The notes under the pieces were generated by a model. That model saw only the letters and a program-made list of their open reading frames with translations, was not told the origin of the DNA and made no database searches. Made by a program: the position numbers and the translations under genes. A stretch of 64,000 nucleotides of DNA. It comes from Rugamonas rivuli. Its GTDB lineage: Bacteria > Pseudomonadota > Gammaproteobacteria > Burkholderiales > Burkholderiaceae_D. Numbering within the stretch: the first letter of the stretch is position 1; the number at the start of each line of letters is the position of its first letter. The stretch spans positions 62,001 through 126,000 of the forward strand of contig NZ_WHUF01000001.1 in assembly GCF_009380165.1 (NCBI RefSeq). The letters are read 5' to 3'. This document shows positions 40,675 through 51,298 of this stretch, piece after piece.

Positions 40675-41439
40675 TTAGCGCTGCTTGCTGTGGTTGAGCT
40701 TGTCGAGCAGGCGGGCCAGCTCTTCCTGCATCGACGGCGACAGGTTGGAGAACTGGCAGCCGATCTGCACCTGCTCGCCCAGCAGGAAGGAGCGGAAGGT
40801 GCGCGACAGCCGCACTTCCAGGTCGGCGATCATCACCGAGTCCGGCCCCAGTTCCAGCCGCACGCGTTGCAGCTTGCGGCCCACGTACAGGCCCTGGCAG
40901 TCGCGCGGTGGTGCGCGCATGCCGACGCCGCCGGCCGAGAAGTCGTACAGCTGCAGCTCATACGGCTTGCCGTTCAGGACAAACGAAGCCATGTAGTAGA
41001 TGCCCAGCGGGGTTTCCAGCCGCGTCGAAGCGCGGCGGTTCAGCACCTGGCACCTGGTCGGGAAGTCCAGCGGGATCAGGGTAGGCTCGCCGGGCGTGCA
41101 GGCCCAGTCGGGGGAGCTGAGCTTGAACTGGATCTTGGCCGCGCGCAGCCAGGCCACGAAGACGGCGTCGCCGGGCGGGAGGAACTCGCCCTCGTTCAGC
41201 TCCAGCACAAAGTGCGGATTTTCAGGATCGACCGACTTGATGCGCGCCATCACCACGTTGGTGGTGGTAGATGGGTAAATCGAGATCGGATCGCCGTTGT
41301 CGGCGAGCAGGGTCAGTGAATCGCCGATGTCATGCTCATCGGTCATTTCATGCGGCTTCGAACCCGCCGGTATTGGTTCCACAGCGTCTTTTAGGCTGGG
41401 AGGACCGCGGCGGAATTCATTCGGTATAGGATCGTTCAC
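40675..41439 (-). CDS. YcgR-type PilZ protein (flagellar brake)
   Basis: A 254-residue protein with an N-terminal YcgR domain (about 35-125) and a C-terminal PilZ domain (about 130-250). The c-di-GMP-binding motifs are intact: R136-A-S-T-R140 and D166-F-S-A-G-G171. In related bacteria such proteins slow or reorient the flagellar motor when c-di-GMP rises. It is the only obvious c-di-GMP effector in the window. It is transcribed toward the NCS1-kinase gene but a terminator separates them. Confidence 0.92.
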   Translation of the reverse strand: MNDPIPNEFRRGPPSLKDAVEPIPAGSKPHEMTDEHDIGDSLTLLADNGDPISIYPSTTTNVVMARIKSVDPENPHFVLELNEGEFLPPGDAVFVAWLRAAKIQFKLSSPDWACTPGEPTLIPLDFPTRCQVLNRRASTRLETPLGIYYMASFVLNGKPYELQLYDFSAGGVGMRAPPRDCQGLYVGRKLQRVRLELGPDSVMIADLEVRLSRTFRSFLLGEQVQIGCQFSNLSPSMQEELARLLDKLNHSKQR

Positions 41440-41548
41440 GACGGCATATCTCTTTGGTAATGACTCTACGATGCGAGGTCGGTTTACACAGTTTACAGGC
41501 TATTCACGATCTTGGCTTGCAAAAGAGCAAGAAAATTTAGAGATTGTG

Positions 41549-42298
41549 TCAGAACTGCTCTTCCGGCCGCAGGTAGCGCCACTGGCCTACCGGCAGGTCG
41601 CCGAGCTTGACCTTGCCGATGCGTACACGTTTCAAACCAACAACTTTCAAGCCGACCATGTCGCACATGCGGCGGATCTGGCGTTTCTTGCCTTCGCGCA
41701 GAGTGAAGCTGAGCTGGTCGTCGTTCTGCCAGCGCACCTTGGCCGGCAGCAGCGGCTTGCCGTCCATCCACAGGCCGTGGTTGAGCTTTTTCAGGTCGCT
41801 GTCCGGCAGCTTGCCGGGCTTGGTGTACTCGACGCGCACCAGGTATTCCTTGTCGACGTCGGTGGTTTCGCCGATCAGGTGCTTGGCCACGCGGCCGTCC
41901 TGGGTCAGCACCAGCAGGCCGACCGAGTCGATGTCCAGGCGTCCGGCCGGCACCAGCGAACGCAGCTGGGTTGGGTGGAAGATTTCGGGCGACGGATCGT
42001 CCGGCCAGCGGTTTTCCGGCTTGACCAGCACCACGGCCGGCTGATAGCCGTCCTCGGCCTGGCCGCTGACGTAGCCCATCGGTTTGTTGATCAGTACGGT
42101 CACGCGCTTGGACTGCTCGGCGGCGGCCTGGCGCTCGACGGTGACGCGCTGGCTCGGGTAGATCTTGGTGCCGAGTTCGGAGACGACCTGGCCGTCCACC
42201 CGTACCCAGCCGCGCGCTATCCACTCGTCGGCTTCGCGGCGCGAGCACAGGCCCAGTTCGGACATGCGTTTGGACAGGCGTAATAATTCTTCGGACAT
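41549..42298 (-). CDS. rRNA pseudouridine synthase, RsuA/RluB/E/F family
   Basis: A 249-residue enzyme with an N-terminal S4 RNA-binding domain (about 1-55, MSELGLCSRREADEWIARGWVRVDG) and the catalytic motif AGRLDIDSVGLLVLTQDG containing the essential Asp. It isomerises a specific uridine in 16S or 23S rRNA; INKPMGYVSGQ and the length suggest the RluF/RluB side, but the exact target cannot be fixed. Confidence 0.93.
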   Translation of the reverse strand: MSEELLRLSKRMSELGLCSRREADEWIARGWVRVDGQVVSELGTKIYPSQRVTVERQAAAEQSKRVTVLINKPMGYVSGQAEDGYQPAVVLVKPENRWPDDPSPEIFHPTQLRSLVPAGRLDIDSVGLLVLTQDGRVAKHLIGETTDVDKEYLVRVEYTKPGKLPDSDLKKLNHGLWMDGKPLLPAKVRWQNDDQLSFTLREGKKRQIRRMCDMVGLKVVGLKRVRIGKVKLGDLPVGQWRYLRPEEQF

Positions 42299-42340
42299 GA
42301 TGCGTTTTCTATAAAGGTGAGGTGCTGCTTAAATCTGAGT

Positions 42341-44923
42341 TTATACCTTGATCGCGTCCAGCAGGTCGGTTTCAAGCTGGATCTGGCTGCGGGCGTTGCT
42401 GAGTGTGGCGCCGTCGATCAGGAACACGTCTTCGACGCGCTCGCCCAGCGTCATCACCTTGGCGGTGTGCAGGTTGATCTTGTACTTGGTCAGCACGTTG
42501 GCGATCGAGTACAGCAGGCCGGTGCGGTCGTTGGCGGCCACCGACAGCAGGTAGTACTGGCCGCGCTCGTCCGGCCGCAGGTCCACCGTCGGCTGGATAG
42601 GAAAGGTGCGCGACAGCCGCGACAGCCGGCCCTTGCCCGGCGCCGGCAGCGGCTCCGGATTGGTCAGCAGCGCGCACAGCTCGTGCTCGATCAGGCTGAT
42701 GATGTCGCGGTAGCTCTTGGCGAAACTCTGCTCGGTGACGAGGAAGGTGTCGAGCGCGTAGCCGTGGCGGGTGGTGTGGATCTTGGCGTCCAGGATGCTG
42801 AAGTTCTTGCGGTCGAAATAGCTGCAGATGCGCGCGAACAGGTCAGGCTGGTCCTGGATGTAGACGGCGATCTGCAAGCCTTCGCCGATCGGCGCCAGGC
42901 GGCACTTGACCACCGGCTTGTCGCTGGTGAAGCGATCGTACAGCGCGCGCGTCTGCCAGGCGATGTCGGAGGCGTCGTGGCGCAGGAAGTAGGCGACGTC
43001 GAGCTGCTTCCAGAACGCTTCGTGCGCGTCCGGCGGCAGGCCGTACAGGCGCAGCGTGGCCAGCGCTTCCTGCTGGCGGTTCTTCAGTTCGTGGTCGGCG
43101 CTGTGCGGCTCGCCGCCCAGCACGCGCAAGGTGATGCGGTACAGGTCTTCGAGCAGCTTGGCCTTCCAGGCGTTCCACACTTTCGGGCTGGTGCCGCGGA
43201 TGTCGGCCACGGTCAGCAGGTAGAGCGCGGTCAGGTGGCGCTCGTCCTTGACCACCTTGGCGAAGGCGGCGATCACGTCCGGGTCCGACAAGTCCTGCTT
43301 CTGCGCGACTTGCGACATGGTCAGGTGGTTCTCGACCAGGAACACCACCAGTTCGGTGTCCTCGGTGCTCATGCCATGCTCGACGCAGAACTGCTCGGCG
43401 TCGACCGTGCCCAGCTTGGAGTGGTCGCCGCCGCGGCCCTTGGCGATGTCGTGGAACAGCGCGCCCAGGTACAGCAGCCACGGTTGCGGGAAGTTGGCCA
43501 TCAGCTGGCTGCAGAACGGGTATTCGTGCGCGTGCTCGGCCATCGTGAAGCGGCGCATGTTACGCACCACCATCAGGATGTGCTGGTCCACCGTGTAGAC
43601 GTGGAACAGGTCGTGCTGCATCTGGCCGACGATCTTGCGGAAGTTGGGCAGGTAGCGGCCGAGCACGGACATGTCGTTCATGCGGCGCAGTGCGTGGATG
43701 ATGCCCACCGGCGCCTGCATGATGCGCAGGAACAGTGCGCGGTTGACCGGATCGGCGCGGAAGGCGGCGTCGATCTGGAAGCGCTCGTGCCACAGCGCGC
43801 GCATGGTGCGCGAGGTCATGCCCTGCAGCGAAGGGCGCTCCGTCATCAGCACGAAGATCTCCAGCATCGCCGACGGTGTGGTGGCGAAGGTGTCGTCCTC
43901 GCTGATGTCGATCAGGCCGTTGACGTCGTTGAAGCGCTCGTTGATGCGCACCGCCTCGCCGGATTTCGGGAACAGCCGTTCCTCGATGTTTTGCAGCAGG
44001 ATGGTGTTCAGTTGCGTGACGGTCTTTGCGGCCCAGTAGTAGCGCTGCATCAGGTATTCGCTGGCGCGGCGCATGTGGACGCCGCTGCCGGTGGCGGTCA
44101 GGCCCAGCGATTCGGCGATGGCGGTCTGGACGTCGAACACCAGCCGGTCTTCGCGACGCTTGGCGTGCAGGTGCAGGCGCACGCGGATGTCCTTGAAGGC
44201 GCGTTCCTTTTCCATCAGCTGCTTGGCTTCGGTCTGCGTGATCAGGCCGCTGGTGGCCAGCGTGCGCCAGGAGTTGGCCAGGCCGGCGGCCTTGACCATC
44301 CACAGGATCACTTGCAGGTCGCGCAGGCCGCCCGGGCTTTCCTTGCAGTTCGGTTCCAGGCTGAAGGCGGTGTCTTCGTACTTGGCGTGGCGCTGGCGCA
44401 TTTCCAGCACCTTGGCGTGGTAGAAGGCGCGCGGGTCCATCGCCGCCTGGTAGCGCTGTTGCAGTTGCTCGAACAAGGCTTCGTCGCCGCAGATGACGCG
44501 CGCTTCCAGCAGGCTGGTCTGTACCGTGATGTCGGCCGCCGATTCGCTCAGGCACTCGTCCACGGTGCGGATGCTGTGGCCGATTTCCAGGCCCAGGTCC
44601 CACAGCAGCTGGACCAGTTCCTCCAGCTTGCCGGTGGTGTCGGCATCGGGGGCTTTTTCAAGCAGGATCAACAGGTCGACGTCGGAATAGGGGAACAGCT
44701 CGCCGCGGCCGTAGCCGCCGACGCCGACCAGCGCAGTGTTGGCCGGCAGCCGGGCTTCGTGCCAGGCCGTGGTCAGCACCGCGTCGACGCTCTGGCGCAG
44801 GCTGCGCAGCAGCTTCTCGGGCATGCCGTCGGCCTGGAAGCCGGCGATGACGACCTGGCGGTCGGCCTTCAGCTGGCGCTTGAGTTGCTCGCGCAGTTCC
44901 TTCTTCATCGCCGCCGTCGACAT
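42341..44923 (-). CDS. glnD: PII uridylyltransferase / uridylyl-removing enzyme
   Basis: The main nitrogen sensor enzyme: it uridylylates PII proteins when glutamine is low and removes UMP when it is high. It has 860 residues: a nucleotidyltransferase domain with [19 protein letters not shown] (Asp81/Asp83), a long linker, an HD domain ([13 protein letters not shown]) for UMP removal and two ACT domains at the C-terminus for glutamine sensing. It lies 7 bp after map on the same strand, the usual map-glnD arrangement. Confidence 0.98.
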   Translation of the reverse strand: MSTAAMKKELREQLKRQLKADRQVVIAGFQADGMPEKLLRSLRQSVDAVLTTAWHEARLPANTALVGVGGYGRGELFPYSDVDLLILLEKAPDADTTGKLEELVQLLWDLGLEIGHSIRTVDECLSESAADITVQTSLLEARVICGDEALFEQLQQRYQAAMDPRAFYHAKVLEMRQRHAKYEDTAFSLEPNCKESPGGLRDLQVILWMVKAAGLANSWRTLATSGLITQTEAKQLMEKERAFKDIRVRLHLHAKRREDRLVFDVQTAIAESLGLTATGSGVHMRRASEYLMQRYYWAAKTVTQLNTILLQNIEERLFPKSGEAVRINERFNDVNGLIDISEDDTFATTPSAMLEIFVLMTERPSLQGMTSRTMRALWHERFQIDAAFRADPVNRALFLRIMQAPVGIIHALRRMNDMSVLGRYLPNFRKIVGQMQHDLFHVYTVDQHILMVVRNMRRFTMAEHAHEYPFCSQLMANFPQPWLLYLGALFHDIAKGRGGDHSKLGTVDAEQFCVEHGMSTEDTELVVFLVENHLTMSQVAQKQDLSDPDVIAAFAKVVKDERHLTALYLLTVADIRGTSPKVWNAWKAKLLEDLYRITLRVLGGEPHSADHELKNRQQEALATLRLYGLPPDAHEAFWKQLDVAYFLRHDASDIAWQTRALYDRFTSDKPVVKCRLAPIGEGLQIAVYIQDQPDLFARICSYFDRKNFSILDAKIHTTRHGYALDTFLVTEQSFAKSYRDIISLIEHELCALLTNPEPLPAPGKGRLSRLSRTFPIQPTVDLRPDERGQYYLLSVAANDRTGLLYSIANVLTKYKINLHTAKVMTLGERVEDVFLIDGATLSNARSQIQLETDLLDAIKV

Positions 44924-44930
44924 CCTGTGC

Positions 44931-45752
44931 TTACGCGGCTACGGCAGCGGCGTTGGTGATGAACGCCGGCGGCGGCGGGCTGCCGGCCGACAAGGTCAGC
45001 ACTTCGTAGCCGGTCTCGGTGACGAGGATGGTGTGTTCCCACTGCGCCGACAGGCTGCGATCCTTGGTTTTGATGGTCCAGCCGTCGCCCATTTCGCGGA
45101 TTTCGCGTTTGCCGGCGTTGATCATCGGCTCGATGGTGAAGATCATGCCCGGCTGCAGCTCGTCCAGCGTGCCTGGGCGGCCGTAGTGCAGCACTTGCGG
45201 CTCTTCGTGGAAGATCTTGCCGATGCCGTGGCCGCAGAACTCGCGCACCACGCTGTAGCCGGCTTTTTCCGCGTGCTGCTGGATCACATGGCCAATGTCG
45301 CCCAGGTGCGCGCCCGGCTTGACCTTGGCGATACCCAGCCACATGCACTCGTAGGTGATGTCGGACAGGCGCTTGGCCAGGATCGACGGCTCGCCGATGA
45401 AGAACATGCGGCTGTTGTCGCCGTGGTAGCCATCCTTGATGACGGTGATGTCGAGGTTGACCACGTCGCCGTTCTTGAGCACCTTGTCGCCCGGGATGCC
45501 GTGGCAGATGACGTCGTTGACCGAGGTGCAGATGGCTTTAGGGTAGGGCGTGTAGCCCGGCGGGCAGTAGTTCAGCGGCGCCGGGATGGTGCCCTGCACG
45601 TTGACCATGTATTCGTGGCAGAGGCGATCCAGTTCGCCCGTGGTCACGCCGGGCTTGACGAAGGGCGTGATGTAGTCCAGCACTTCGGAGCCCAGGCGGC
45701 CGGCCACGCGCATGCCGGCGATATCTTCGGCGGATTTAATGGAGATAGACAT
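44931..45752 (-). CDS. map: Methionine aminopeptidase, type I
   Basis: Removes the N-terminal methionine from new proteins, a di-metal enzyme. About 273 residues, with metal ligands in [19 protein letters not shown] (two Asp), [13 protein letters not shown] (His) and the Glu residues in TIEPM and [10 protein letters not shown] chose the ATG opening [11 protein letters not shown]. In many bacteria map lies between rpsB and glnD; here map-glnD point away from rpsB-tsf, with the PEP-CTERM gene inserted between. Confidence 0.97.
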   Translation of the reverse strand: MSISIKSAEDIAGMRVAGRLGSEVLDYITPFVKPGVTTGELDRLCHEYMVNVQGTIPAPLNYCPPGYTPYPKAICTSVNDVICHGIPGDKVLKNGDVVNLDITVIKDGYHGDNSRMFFIGEPSILAKRLSDITYECMWLGIAKVKPGAHLGDIGHVIQQHAEKAGYSVVREFCGHGIGKIFHEEPQVLHYGRPGTLDELQPGMIFTIEPMINAGKREIREMGDGWTIKTKDRSLSAQWEHTILVTETGYEVLTLSAGSPPPPAFITNAAAVAA

Positions 45753-45911
45753 AATGGATCGCAATCAGCAAAGTAAACGGTAAAAACGCAGGCGGCGAGC
45801 GGATGGAATCGGCTCGCGGCGTGCAAATATGTCGAAATTATAAACGACGCGGGACGGCCCCGCTCGGGAATGCAAGGATAATGCCCGGCGTGGCGCACGG
45901 GCTGGCGGGAT

Positions 45912-46742
45912 TCAGCCCTGCTTGCGCTGGTTGCGGCGGCGCGCGGCGACGCCCAGGATGCCCAGGCCGGCCAGCAGCATGGCCCAGGTGTCGGCTTCCG
46001 GCACGGCGGTCGGGTTGGTGGAGATGCCGTCGTCTTCGTCACCGCCGATAAACGGCGGCGTCAGCGGGCGGTGGCCGTCGCCGCCGGCCACGCGGACGTC
46101 AACGTCGGCCTCGAATTCGAATTGCTCGGGCAATTCGTACTCTTCCACGCCGGGTTTCAGCTTGGCGGCGTCCAGTGCGGCCTGGCGTTGCAGGCGATCG
46201 CGCTCGGCCCGTTCTTTCTCGGTCAGTTCCTCGGGATCGAACTTCTCGGCGTCGGCCAGGCCCAGGTCTTTGTCGCCCAGCTTGTCGCCCAGTTTGGCGA
46301 CCGGAGGAGGCGGCGTGACCGGCGCCTTGGCGACGGCGGCCGGCACGCGGTTGATGCGGCTGACGTTGCCGCAAATCTTGGGCACCAGGATGCAGTGCTG
46401 GTCGACGCAATAGACGGCGCCCGGTTCCTGGCGCTGCTCGGCCCACTTGCTGCGGGTGACGGTGGCGCACACGGAGGCGGCGCCGAAGTGCATGTCGCGG
46501 ATGGCCGGGTCGTACTGGTTCTTGCCGCTGATGCCATCGCGGGTGATGAGGACTTTATCGTCCGACTGGCCTTCTTCCATGCGGCGCTTGAGCGTGCTGC
46601 GCACGGCGGCTGGAATGTCGGTGTAGCGATCGATGGCCGCTGCCGTCTTGCCGGTGTACGGATTGACACCCGGGTGGTCCCAGGAGCAGCTTGGCTGGAC
46701 AGTGGAGGCTGCGGCTAGCGTCACGGCGAAGAGGATGGACAT
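45912..46742 (-). CDS. MHFG-type PEP-CTERM sorting-signal protein
   Basis: A 276-residue exported protein. It has a short N-terminal hydrophobic leader (about 1-15), the motif IRDMHFGAASVC near residue 83 that names this group, a central Glu/Asp/Lys-rich helical region and a C-terminal PEP-CTERM tail (VPEADTWAMLLAGLGILGVAARRRNQRKQG: VPEA, membrane segment, Arg-rich end). Such tails are cleaved by exosortase and the protein is surface-displayed or released. No exosortase gene is in the window. The Shine-Dalgarno AAAGG precedes the ATG. Confidence 0.85.
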   Translation of the reverse strand: MSILFAVTLAAASTVQPSCSWDHPGVNPYTGKTAAAIDRYTDIPAAVRSTLKRRMEEGQSDDKVLITRDGISGKNQYDPAIRDMHFGAASVCATVTRSKWAEQRQEPGAVYCVDQHCILVPKICGNVSRINRVPAAVAKAPVTPPPPVAKLGDKLGDKDLGLADAEKFDPEELTEKERAERDRLQRQAALDAAKLKPGVEEYELPEQFEFEADVDVRVAGGDGHRPLTPPFIGGDEDDGISTNPTAVPEADTWAMLLAGLGILGVAARRRNQRKQG

Positions 46743-46955
46743 GGTGTAGCGCCTTTATCAGAGGTTTGTGCCTTGCAATTCGTGTCTTGCAAATCAATAC
46801 TTATTAACGGTATGTAATTTTAATTTTGGCAATGATATTACATCTTCGGCAGCAATGCTTAAAGATTTACACTTTTACTTGATTTGTAACAAGCATGGTG
46901 AAATTGAGAACGGCGCACCAATTTGGGGCGGTGGCGGGTGGAAGGCGTGCAGTGC

Positions 46956-46985
46956 TTGCCTAAGTGGCTGTTTTCAGGGTAGAAT
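46956..46985 (+). promoter_or_regulatory. Candidate sigma-70 promoter of rpsB-tsf
   Basis: -35 TTGCCT (46956-46961), 18 bp spacer, -10 TAGAAT (46980-46985). Transcription would begin near 46992, leaving a leader of about 140 bases before rpsB. The rest of the 390 bp gap (46743-47132) is AT-rich and holds no gene I can support; it also contains the PEP-CTERM gene's promoter. Confidence 0.6.
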
Positions 46986-46991
46986 CTCGGG

Positions 46992-47132
46992 TTGCTTGAA
47001 TTCGGTTTGAGCAATGTTGCAAACTTAGTTTCAAAAATTAGTTGTTAATTTCTATTAATAAACGCGAATCCGGTCGACAAGGGTGCCTCTATGGTGACTG
47101 ATCGGATTCCAGACCCAACCCTGGAGTTTAAT
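46992..47132 (+). promoter_or_regulatory. rpsB mRNA leader, possible S2 autoregulatory site
   Basis: A structured 5' leader. AATCCGGTC (about 47067) can pair with GATCGGATT (ending 47109), enclosing a loop with GGGTGCC. Just after it, CCAG (47109-47112) can pair with CTGG (47121-47124), overlapping the GGAG ribosome site. rpsB is autoregulated by S2 in other bacteria, so this is a plausible control element; the pairing is short and needs comparison across species. Confidence 0.4.
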
Positions 47133-47885
47133 ATGTCCGTAACTATGCGCGAAATGCTGGAAGCCGGTGTCCACTTCGGCCACCAAACCCGTTTCTGGAA
47201 CCCAAAGATGGCACCGTTCATCTTCGGTCACCGCAACAAGATCCATATCATCAACTTGGAAAAGACGATGGGTATGTATCAAGAAGCGATGAAGCACGTG
47301 AAACAGGTCGCTTCGAACCGTGGCACCATCCTGATGGTCGGCACCAAGCGTCAAGCTCGCGAAATCATTGCTGCTGAAGCAGCACGCGCAGGCGTTCCTT
47401 TCGTCGACCAGCGTTGGTTGGGCGGCATGCTGACCAACTTCAAAACGATCAAGACCTCGATCAAGCGCCTGAAAGACATGGAAGCTTCGATCGAAGACGG
47501 TTCGGTAGAGAAGCTGTCGAAAAAAGAAGCGCTGATGTTCCAACGCGAAATGATCAAGCTGCAAAAATCGATCGGCGGCATCAAAGACATGGGCGGCGTT
47601 CCTGACGCAATCTTCGTCGTTGACGTTGGCTACCATAAAGGCGCCATCACCGAAGCCGCAAAACTGGGCATCCCAGTTATCGGCGTGGTCGATACCAACC
47701 ACTCGCCAGAAGGCGTTCAGTTCGTAATTCCAGGTAACGACGACTCGTCGAAAGCCATCACTCTGTACGCCCGCGGCGTTGCAGATGCGATCCTGGAAGG
47801 CCGTGCTGCTGCCGGTAACGAAGTAGTTGAAATGGTTAAAGCCGCAGCTGGCGACGAATTCGTCGAAGTTAACGAACAGGCTTAA
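47133..47885 (+). CDS. rpsB: 30S ribosomal protein S2
   Basis: Component of the small ribosomal subunit, 250 residues. The N-terminus ([25 protein letters not shown]) is strongly conserved, as are [16 protein letters not shown] and [11 protein letters not shown]. The ATG is preceded by GGAG 6 bp upstream; an upstream in-frame start at 47091 lies in the leader. First gene of the rpsB-tsf pair. Confidence 0.99.
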   Translation: MSVTMREMLEAGVHFGHQTRFWNPKMAPFIFGHRNKIHIINLEKTMGMYQEAMKHVKQVASNRGTILMVGTKRQAREIIAAEAARAGVPFVDQRWLGGMLTNFKTIKTSIKRLKDMEASIEDGSVEKLSKKEALMFQREMIKLQKSIGGIKDMGGVPDAIFVVDVGYHKGAITEAAKLGIPVIGVVDTNHSPEGVQFVIPGNDDSSKAITLYARGVADAILEGRAAAGNEVVEMVKAAAGDEFVEVNEQA

Positions 47886-47907
47886 TCGTTCGTAACAAGC
47901 TGTAAGG

Positions 47908-47941
47908 AAAAAGGGGTGGCCAACAGCTCCCCCTTTTTTTT
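47908..47941 (+). terminator. Terminator/attenuator between rpsB and tsf
   Basis: AAAAAGGGG (47908-47916) pairs with CCCC plus a T-run (47930-47941), a classical hairpin-T structure 22 bp after the rpsB stop. It would reduce read-through into tsf, a common arrangement. Confidence 0.75.
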
Positions 47942-48003
47942 AACGTAAGTGGTTAGAGCAGCGCTCACCACCCCCACCCGAACACCGAATACAGGAGAAT
48001 CAC

Positions 48004-48915
48004 ATGGCAGCTATTACTGCAGCAATGGTAGGCGAACTGCGCGCGAAGACTGACGCGCCTATGATGGAATGCAAAAAAGCACTGACCGAAGCCGAAGGCG
48101 ACATGGGTCGTGCGGAAGAGATCCTGCGCGTCAAACTGGGCGGCAAGGCATCGAAAGCATCGGCACGCATCACCGCTGAAGGCGTAGTGGCAACCTTCAT
48201 CGCCGGCAACGTCGGCGCGCTGGTTGAAGTTAACTCCGAAACCGACTTCGTCGCGAAAAACGACGACTTCCTGGCCCTGGCAAACAACGCCGCCCGCCTG
48301 GTAGTCGAGCACAACCCAGCCGACGTCGCCGCTCTGCTGGCACTGCCGCTGGACGGCAAGACCCTGGACGAAGTGCGCGCAGCACTGATCGGTAAAATCG
48401 GCGAAAACATGTCGATCCGCCGCTTCCAGCGTTTCGAAACCACCGGCAAGCTGGCTTCCTACCTGCACGGCGCGCGCATCGGCGTGATCGTCGACTTCGA
48501 CGGCGCCGACGAGCAAGTTGGTAAAGACGTGGCCATGCACATCGCTGCAATGAAGCCAGTGTCGCTGTCGTCCGAGCAGGTTCCAGCGGAACTGATCGAA
48601 AAAGAGCGTTCGGTTGCAAAACTGAAAGCTGAAGAAGATGCAGCCAAAGCTGCTGCCGAAGGCAAGCCAGCGCAATCGCCAGAAATCCTGGCCAAGCGTC
48701 TGGAAGGTTCGGTACAGAAGTTCCTGAAAGAAGTGTCGCTGCTGAACCAGGCTTTCGTGAAAAACGACAAGCAATCGATCGAGCAGATGCTGAAAGAAAA
48801 ATCGACCACCGTTAAAGCCTTCACCATGTACGTGGTAGGCGAGGGCATCGAGAAGAAGGTTGACGACTTCGCCGCAGAAGTAGCCGCTCAGATGGCTGCT
48901 TCCAAAGGAGCGTAA
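48004..48915 (+). CDS. tsf: Elongation factor Ts
   Basis: Exchanges GDP for GTP on EF-Tu. 303 residues. The N-terminal UBA-like domain ([19 protein letters not shown]) and the TDFVAKN motif that displaces Mg2+ from EF-Tu are present. Follows rpsB as usual, with a hairpin in the gap. Confidence 0.99.
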   Translation: MAAITAAMVGELRAKTDAPMMECKKALTEAEGDMGRAEEILRVKLGGKASKASARITAEGVVATFIAGNVGALVEVNSETDFVAKNDDFLALANNAARLVVEHNPADVAALLALPLDGKTLDEVRAALIGKIGENMSIRRFQRFETTGKLASYLHGARIGVIVDFDGADEQVGKDVAMHIAAMKPVSLSSEQVPAELIEKERSVAKLKAEEDAAKAAAEGKPAQSPEILAKRLEGSVQKFLKEVSLLNQAFVKNDKQSIEQMLKEKSTTVKAFTMYVVGEGIEKKVDDFAAEVAAQMAASKGA

Positions 48916-48926
48916 TACCAAAGAAA

Positions 48927-48950
48927 ACGGGCCGAGAGGCCCGTTTTTTT
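48927..48950 (+). terminator. Rho-independent terminator after tsf
   Basis: ACGGGCC (48927-48933) and GGCCCGT (48938-48944) with a 4-base loop, followed by seven T residues. It lies 12 bp past the tsf stop and separates rpsB-tsf from pyrH-frr. Confidence 0.9.
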
Positions 48951-49068
48951 AGCCTGACCAAAGTTTCACCTGCAGCACTGTAAGTCAACTAGTCGTTCCC
49001 GGCGTCGACCAAGGTATCATAGGCGCCGGCAGCCTTACCCGAATAAACCAACTTAGGAGCCTCGTCTC

Positions 49069-49785
49069 ATGTCAAAACCAGCCTACAAGCGCGTCCTCCT
49101 CAAATTGTCCGGCGAAGCCCTGATGGGCGATGATCCTTACGGCATCAACCGCGGCACGATCGAACGGATGGTCGCCGATGTGGCCGAGGTCGCGAAACTG
49201 GGCGTGGAACTGGCGATCGTCATCGGCGGCGGCAACATCTTCCGTGGTGTCGCCCCAGGCGCCCAGGGCATGGACCGCGCCACCGCCGACTACATGGGCA
49301 TGCTGGCCACCGTCATGAACGCACTGGCGCTGGCCGACGCGATGCGCCACGTCGGCATCACCGCCCGCGTGATGTCGGCGATCGGCATCGAACAGGTCGT
49401 CGAGCCGTACGTGCGCCCGAAAGCCCTGCAGTACCTGGAAGAAGGCAAGGTCGTGGTGTTCGCGGCCGGCACCGGCAACCCGTTCTTCACCACCGACACG
49501 GCAGCGGCGCTGCGCGGTTCGGAGATGAGCGCGGAGATCGTGCTCAAGGCCACCAAGGTCGACGGCGTCTACACCGCCGATCCGAAGAAGGATGCCAACG
49601 CCACGCTGTACAGCTCGATCACCTTCGACGAAGCCATCGCCAAGCACCTGCAAGTGATGGACGCCACCGCCTTCGCGCTGTGCCGCGACCAGAAACTGCC
49701 GATCAAAGTGTTCTCCATCACCAAGCCGGGCGCGCTGATGCGTGTCATCATGGGCGAGGATGAAGGTACACTGGTCCACGTTTAA
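49069..49785 (+). CDS. pyrH: UMP kinase
   Basis: Phosphorylates UMP to UDP, a step of pyrimidine synthesis. 238 residues, hexameric amino-acid-kinase fold. [17 protein letters not shown] at the N-terminus, [11 protein letters not shown] and [15 protein letters not shown] are typical. Followed by frr after 42 bp. Confidence 0.98.
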   Translation: MSKPAYKRVLLKLSGEALMGDDPYGINRGTIERMVADVAEVAKLGVELAIVIGGGNIFRGVAPGAQGMDRATADYMGMLATVMNALALADAMRHVGITARVMSAIGIEQVVEPYVRPKALQYLEEGKVVVFAAGTGNPFFTTDTAAALRGSEMSAEIVLKATKVDGVYTADPKKDANATLYSSITFDEAIAKHLQVMDATAFALCRDQKLPIKVFSITKPGALMRVIMGEDEGTLVHV

Positions 49786-49827
49786 CGCTTCACGTTTATA
49801 TTACATTCCGATCACAGGAGAGCAGCA

Positions 49828-50388
49828 ATGTCCGTAGCTGACGTTAAAAAGAGTGCGCAAGAGCGCATGATCAAATCGCTGGAAACCTTGCGCGCCGATC
49901 TGGCCAAGGTCCGCACCGGCCGCGCCCACACCGGCATCCTGGACCACGTGCAGGTCGAGTACTACGGTTCGCCGACCGCGCTGACCCAGGTCGCCAACGT
50001 GACCCTGATCGATGCCCGCACCATCGGTGTGCAGCCGTTCGAGAAGAAGATGGCCGCTACCATCGAGAAAGCCATCCGCGATGCGGACCTGGGCCTGAAC
50101 CCATCGTCGCAGGGCGACATGATCCGCGTGCCGACCCCGCCGCTGACCGAAGAACGCCGCAAGGAAATGGTCAAGCTGGTCAAGAGCGAAGCGGAAGACG
50201 CGAAAATCGCCGTCCGCAACATCCGTCGCGATGCCAATGAAGGCATGAAAAAGCTGGTCAAGGACAAAGCCATCTCGGAAGACGACGAGCGTCGCGGCAC
50301 CGATGAAGTGCAGAAGCTGACCGACAAGTTCATCGTCGACATCGACAAGATGGTCGCTGAAAAGGAAAAAGAAGTTCTGACGGTTTAA
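49828..50388 (+). CDS. frr: Ribosome recycling factor
   Basis: Splits the post-termination ribosome together with EF-G. 186 residues, standard length. [21 protein letters not shown] and the C-terminal helical [18 protein letters not shown] are characteristic. Followed by a palindromic repeat rather than the direct link to uppS seen in many genomes. Confidence 0.98.
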   Translation: MSVADVKKSAQERMIKSLETLRADLAKVRTGRAHTGILDHVQVEYYGSPTALTQVANVTLIDARTIGVQPFEKKMAATIEKAIRDADLGLNPSSQGDMIRVPTPPLTEERRKEMVKLVKSEAEDAKIAVRNIRRDANEGMKKLVKDKAISEDDERRGTDEVQKLTDKFIVDIDKMVAEKEKEVLTV

Positions 50389-50404
50389 GTTGCCGTCGAC
50401 CTCC

Positions 50405-50492
50405 GACGCCGTCATTCCCGCGAAAGCGGGAATCCATGCTGAGCTAAGGTTCCATGGATTCCCGCCTTCGCGGGAATGACGTTTCGGGCGTC
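50405..50492. repeat. Palindromic repeat element between frr and uppS
   Basis: Two arms, 50411-50438 and 50453-50480, are near-perfect reverse complements (GTCATTCCCGC…GGGAATCCATG and its complement), each itself containing the palindrome ATTCCCGC…GCGGGAAT. An outer pair GACGCC (50405) / GGCGTC (50487) extends the symmetry. This matches the ATTCCCGCnnnnGCGGGAAT-type dispersed repeat common in betaproteobacteria (similar to Neisseria dRS3). It can fold as a strong hairpin in RNA, followed by TTGTCTTTTTG. Confidence 0.85.
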
Positions 50493-50545
50493 TTGTCTTT
50501 TTGCGTCACACCTGCAATACTTTATACTTTGGCACCAAAGTCTTC

Positions 50546-51297
<752 letters not shown>

Positions 51298-51298
<1 letters not shown>

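Noticed and set aside
46768..47010. 80-codon open frame in the gap before rpsB
   Set aside because: It has no Shine-Dalgarno sequence, runs through the predicted rpsB promoter and has AT-rich non-coding composition.
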